Below, piece by piece: positions 61,325 through 64,000 of a stretch of DNA of 64,000 nucleotides. Below the pieces are notes generated by a model, which did not search any database, had not been told where the DNA came from, and saw only the letters and a list, made by a program, of their open reading frames with translations. The stretch comes from VAZQ01 sp963763365 (lineage in GTDB: Bacteria; Pseudomonadota; Alphaproteobacteria; Rhizobiales; Xanthobacteraceae), in assembly GCA_963763365.1 (NCBI GenBank), contig CAVXOE010000011.1, positions 1 through 64,000 of the forward strand. Reading direction: 5' to 3'. Every line of letters starts with the position of its first letter. The stretch's first letter is position 1. The position numbers were made by a program, and so were the translations under genes.

Positions 61325-61492
61325 TCCCCTCCCCCCGCCATTAGCGCGTTTACGCGCGTCTTCGACGCGCCTTGGCGGTGGGGAGAGGTCGGGGGTGGGG
61401 GGCAATAGCATTCGTTGCACCACCCCCCACCCCGGCTCGTTCGCGTAGCTCACGTCGCCGACCCTCCCCACCGCTTCGCGGGGGGAGGGTTC
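61325..61492. repeat. GC-rich palindromic repeat inside the ABC operon
   Basis: Left edge CTCCCCTCCCCCCGCC; right edge ACCCTCCCCACCGCTTCGCG then GGGGGAGGGTTCGG. Purine-rich GGTCGGGGGTGGGGGG pairs with CCCCCCACCCC in the middle. The right edge is the inverted match of the left edge of the repeat at 32890-33035, including GCGAAGCGGTGGGGAGGGTC. It separates the permease from the ATPase gene. Confidence 0.8.
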
Positions 61493-61540
61493 GGCCGCGG
61501 CGAGGCCCACATATATCGCTGTCACTTTCAAACGCATGTC

Positions 61541-62377
61541 CTAGATCCGCAACTGGGCAAGTGACACTTCGGTGAGGTAGCCGGACAGCGCCCGGCAGTA
61601 TTCGGCAAAGCGCGGCGAGTTGCGGAAGCCTTCGTCGCGTGGGTGCGGCTCATCGATCGGCATGACCTTGAAGACGCGACCGGGTTGCGCACCCATGACC
61701 ACGACGCGCGTCGACAGAAAGACCGCCTCGTAGATCGAGTGGGTGACGAACACCGTGGTCAGCTTGCGTCCCCACCACAGCTTGACGAGGTCGGCGTCGA
61801 GACGGTTGCGGGTAAATTCGTCGAGCGCGCCGAACGGTTCGTCCATCAACAGGAGGTTGGGCTCGGTCACCAGGCTGCGCGCGATCGACACCCGCATCCG
61901 CATGCCGCCGGACAATTGCCGCGGGTAGTGCCGGGAAAACCCGTCGAGGCCGACGCGCGACAACGCCTGCGCTACGCGCTCGTTGCCTTCCTTCTTCGGC
62001 ACGCGCGCGAGGTCGAGCGGCAGGCGGACATTGGTCTCGACGCGCGCCCAGGGCATCAGCGTCGGGTCCTGGAAGACGAAGGCGAGCGAGCGGCCGTGCG
62101 CGCCCACTTTATCGAACGCGCCCGACCACCACAGGATCCGTCCGTCGGTCGGTTCGATCAGGTTGGCGACGAGCTTGAGCAGCGTGCTCTTGCCACAGCC
62201 CGACGGTCCGATCAGCGTGAGGAATTCGCCGTCGGCAATCGTGAGATCAATCGGCGCGAGCGCACGCGTGCCGTTGGCAAAAATCTTCTCCGCGGAGAGG
62301 ATTTCCACCACCGGCGCGCCAAGGCGCGCGCGCGACCCGGCCATCTCGGCCGGCAAAGTCTCATTCAGTGCCAACAC
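61541..62377 (-). CDS. ABC transporter ATP-binding protein (SsuB/TauB-type)
   Basis: A 278-residue ATPase. Walker A is LIGPSGCGKSTLLK, the Q-loop FVFQDPTLMPW, signature PRQLSGGMRMRVSIARSL, Walker B LLLMDEPFGALD and the switch His VFVTHSIYEAVFLS. The start is uncertain: GTG 62377, TTG 62374 and ATG 62344 are all in frame, and the binding-protein gene stops at 62397, so anything further upstream is unlikely. It forms one unit with the binding protein (20-base gap). Confidence 0.92.
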   Translation of the reverse strand: MLALNETLPAEMAGSRARLGAPVVEILSAEKIFANGTRALAPIDLTIADGEFLTLIGPSGCGKSTLLKLVANLIEPTDGRILWWSGAFDKVGAHGRSLAFVFQDPTLMPWARVETNVRLPLDLARVPKKEGNERVAQALSRVGLDGFSRHYPRQLSGGMRMRVSIARSLVTEPNLLLMDEPFGALDEFTRNRLDADLVKLWWGRKLTTVFVTHSIYEAVFLSTRVVVMGAQPGRVFKVMPIDEPHPRDEGFRNSPRFAEYCRALSGYLTEVSLAQLRI

Positions 62378-62396
62378 GACCCGGCTTGGACCTGAG

Positions 62397-63401
62397 CTAC
62401 ATGGAGAGCTTGAGGGTCTTGACGAATTTGTCGGTAAAACCCTGCTTCCAGTCAACCTCGGGCTTGAGCAGTCCCGCGCCCACCATGAAGTCGTAGGTCG
62501 CCTTCCAGCGCGGCTCGGTCATGATACCGATCCCCAGGGTCTGCGCGTCGCCGCCTTCAAGCACCTTGAGCGCCTTCATCTGCTCGACGCCAAAGGCGAT
62601 CTGTTCTTCGCTCATCTTCGGATTGTCGGCCCTGATCAGCACGTTGCCGGCAGCGGGATTGGTGAGGTAGCTGACCCAGCCCTCGAGCGAGGCCTTCACG
62701 AAGCGCGCCGCCACGTCCGGGTTCTTGTCGACGAAGGCGCGGCTGGCGACCATCGTGGTGCCGTAGGGCGGATAGCCGTCGCGCGCGAACAGGAAGAACT
62801 TCACCGGCACGCCCTGCTGCTTGGCCTGGAACGGCTCGGACGACGGATAGGACTGCTGGACGATGTTCTTATCGGCGAAGAACGGCTGCAGGTTGAACGT
62901 GTAGGGCCTGGTCTGCTCGTCGGTGTATTTGAATTTCGATTTAAGCCACGGCCACCAGGTGGTGCGGCCGGAGGTGGCGACGAGGATGGTCTTGTCCTTG
63001 AGATCGGCGAGGCTCGCGACGTTGTCGTGGGTCATCATGCCCTGCAGATCGTATTGGAACGACGTGCCGATGGTGATCACCGGCAGCCCCTGCTCCAGCA
63101 TCTTGAGGACCTGCAGGTCGTAGCCCATCATGACGTCGGTCTCGCCGGCAAGCAGAAGCTGCATTCCGTTGACCTGCGGGCCGCCCATCTTGAGCGTGAC
63201 GTCGAGGCCGGCCTTCTCGTAGATGCCGGCCGCCTTGGCTTGGTAGAAGCCGCCGTGCTCGGCCTGGGCAAACCAACTGGTCAGGAACGTCACCTTGTCG
63301 GCCGCGAGCGCGGTGGTCGACCAGAGGAGCACACCCAGGACGCATGTCAGGGCCGGCTTGGCAGCTCGGCAAAGCCCGGAGTTCGAGATCGCTGGCAGCA
63401 T
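62397..63401 (-). CDS. NMT1/THI5-like ABC substrate-binding protein
   Basis: A 334-residue periplasmic protein with leader ending TALAADKV. The NMT1-type opening is FLTSWFAQAEHGGFYQAKAA followed by GIYEKAGLDVTLKMGGPQVN. Such proteins bind pyrimidine, riboflavin-like, sulfonate or other ring compounds. The downstream deaminase in the same operon suggests a purine-like or oxidised base ligand. It is the first gene of the operon; about 390 bases without a gene lie upstream and should hold the promoter. Confidence 0.92.
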   Translation of the reverse strand: MLPAISNSGLCRAAKPALTCVLGVLLWSTTALAADKVTFLTSWFAQAEHGGFYQAKAAGIYEKAGLDVTLKMGGPQVNGMQLLLAGETDVMMGYDLQVLKMLEQGLPVITIGTSFQYDLQGMMTHDNVASLADLKDKTILVATSGRTTWWPWLKSKFKYTDEQTRPYTFNLQPFFADKNIVQQSYPSSEPFQAKQQGVPVKFFLFARDGYPPYGTTMVASRAFVDKNPDVAARFVKASLEGWVSYLTNPAAGNVLIRADNPKMSEEQIAFGVEQMKALKVLEGGDAQTLGIGIMTEPRWKATYDFMVGAGLLKPEVDWKQGFTDKFVKTLKLSM

Positions 63402-63698
63402 TGGGAAAACCTCGCGATGAGATTGGTCTACGCCGCAAAGAGCAAGGCGAATGCCAAGCCGGGCGTCGCCCCGAGGGTGCCTGCGCCCGTCGATCCGCCG
63501 TCCACCTGCTCCATCGAACAGGCTGCCTGATCTGGGTTTTCCGTGTTTCAGCGGGCCCGAGCGTTGACGCCGGCGGTGCCAATTCCGCTTCGGTGACCAA
63601 CGACTTGCGTCAGCCCAACCGCTAATTGCCTATCTGATCAGCAAATGCACCTTTGATAGGCAGAATCGTTCCTCGCCGCCGAAGCCCGAAAAAGCAAC
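63402..63698. other. Intergenic region upstream of the ABC operon
   Basis: No supported gene. Promoter region of the leftward ABC operon. I see no riboswitch motif: in particular no THI element and no purine-riboswitch core. Confidence 0.45.
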
Positions 63699-63727
63699 GC
63701 CGCGGACCCTGAGCCAGGGTCCGCGGC
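63699..63727 (-). terminator. Strong hairpin terminator after DUF2147 gene
   Basis: GCCGCGGACCCTG / CAGGGTCCGCGGC, 13-base perfect arms with a three-base loop, followed on the minus strand by a T run (from AAAAA at about 63689-63693). It lies about 60 bases past the stop at 63788. Confidence 0.88.
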
Positions 63728-63787
63728 GCATTTTGAGCAAATCCGGTTGTGGACGGCTTACGCAGTCGCCCGCGGCGCCGTTACGCG

Positions 63788-64000
63788 TCAGCGGCCCGCA
63801 GCAGCCTTTGCCTTGGGGGCGGCAGCGTTGGCGCGCTGGGCGGCCGCCGGGAGATACTTGGAGACGACCGACCGATCGAGCTGCGAAACGGCGCTGTCCG
63901 GGAGCCGCTCCCAGACTTCGTCCATCCCGAGCAGCGGAATTCCAAGGTAGCCGCGCAGCGTCAGCTTCCTGCCGTCGGGACTGACCGACATGATGGCGTT
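63788..64000 (-). CDS. DUF2147-family protein, C-terminal part only
   Basis: The open frame runs off the right edge of the window. The visible 70 residues contain NAIMSVSPDGRKLTLRGYLG followed by IPLLGMDEVWERLP, which is the end of the DUF2147 beta-barrel-like domain. An Ala/Lys-rich tail (AAAQRANAAAPKAKAAAGR) follows. Members are small secreted proteins of unknown function. The start and signal peptide lie outside the window. Confidence 0.7.
   Translation of the reverse strand, partial: NAIMSVSPDGRKLTLRGYLGIPLLGMDEVWERLPDSAVSQLDRSVVSKYLPAAAQRANAAAPKAKAAAGR

Noticed and set aside
1..64000. tRNA, rRNA and tmRNA genes
   Set aside because: I looked for cloverleaf-like GGTTCGA arms and rRNA signatures in the gene gaps and saw none that I could support.

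Overview
This is a GC-rich, chromosome-like stretch from an alphaproteobacterium, most likely order Hyphomicrobiales near the Nitrobacteraceae/Xanthobacteraceae. The evidence is the Omp25/Omp31-like beta-barrel paralogues, a very long coiled-coil protein of the Rhizobiales growth-pole-ring type, many orphan solute-binding proteins (LivK, Bug/TctC, DctP and iron-type), and several families of GC-rich palindromic intergenic repeats of the kind common in Bradyrhizobium/Rhodopseudomonas relatives. I see no rRNA, tRNA, transposase, integrase, phage gene or CRISPR array.

Layout. 0-5.6 kb: LivK-type binding protein, a disrupted SGNH hydrolase, an acetyltransferase, ferredoxin-NADP reductase and a thioesterase. 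5.6-11.8 kb: 2Fe-2S ferredoxin, an HPt phosphotransfer protein and a 1552-residue membrane-anchored coiled-coil protein. 12-21 kb: iron-type binding protein, dipeptide epimerase, two tandem Bug proteins, a disrupted MFS transporter, a disrupted conserved gene and threonine dehydratase. 21.2-30.5 kb: seven outer-membrane barrel genes (four intact, three frameshifted), interrupted by an SDR oxidoreductase and an FAH-family hydrolase, each barrel gene followed by a CCCCGGGG-type terminator. 31-34.6 kb: a TPP-riboswitch-led thiM-thiE-thiD group with a TRAP binding protein at its end. 35-37.6 kb: a tandemly duplicated two-gene cassette (small Cys-rich secreted peptide plus membrane-anchored protein), each copy behind a TGTGA-N6-TCACA site. 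37.6-45 kb: EamA exporter, two cytochromes c and an RND efflux pair. 45-58 kb: a cytosolic-looking HtrA protease, MurJ and a surface-sugar cluster (diamino-sugar aminotransferase and dehydrogenase, UDP-glucuronate epimerase, an isomerase-glycosyltransferase fusion, UDP-HexNAc dehydrogenase, ManC, UDP-glucose dehydrogenase, a YbhN-type membrane protein). 59-63.4 kb: an NMT1-type ABC transporter operon with an 8-oxoguanine-deaminase-like amidohydrolase. The window ends inside a DUF2147 gene.

How parts work together. The thi genes form a thiamine-salvage unit under TPP control. The sugar cluster supplies UDP-GlcA, UDP-GalA, a UDP-HexNAc uronic acid, GDP-mannose and probably a 3-amino sugar for lipid A, LPS or capsule. 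The NMT1-type transporter probably imports the substrate of its linked deaminase.

Quality warning. Nine or more genes between about 1.5 and 25.2 kb are frameshifted, and each junction I could resolve is repaired by deleting exactly one base. From 25.5 to 63.4 kb I find none. This looks more like locally uncorrected insertion errors than biological decay, so entries called pseudogene there may be intact genes in the organism.
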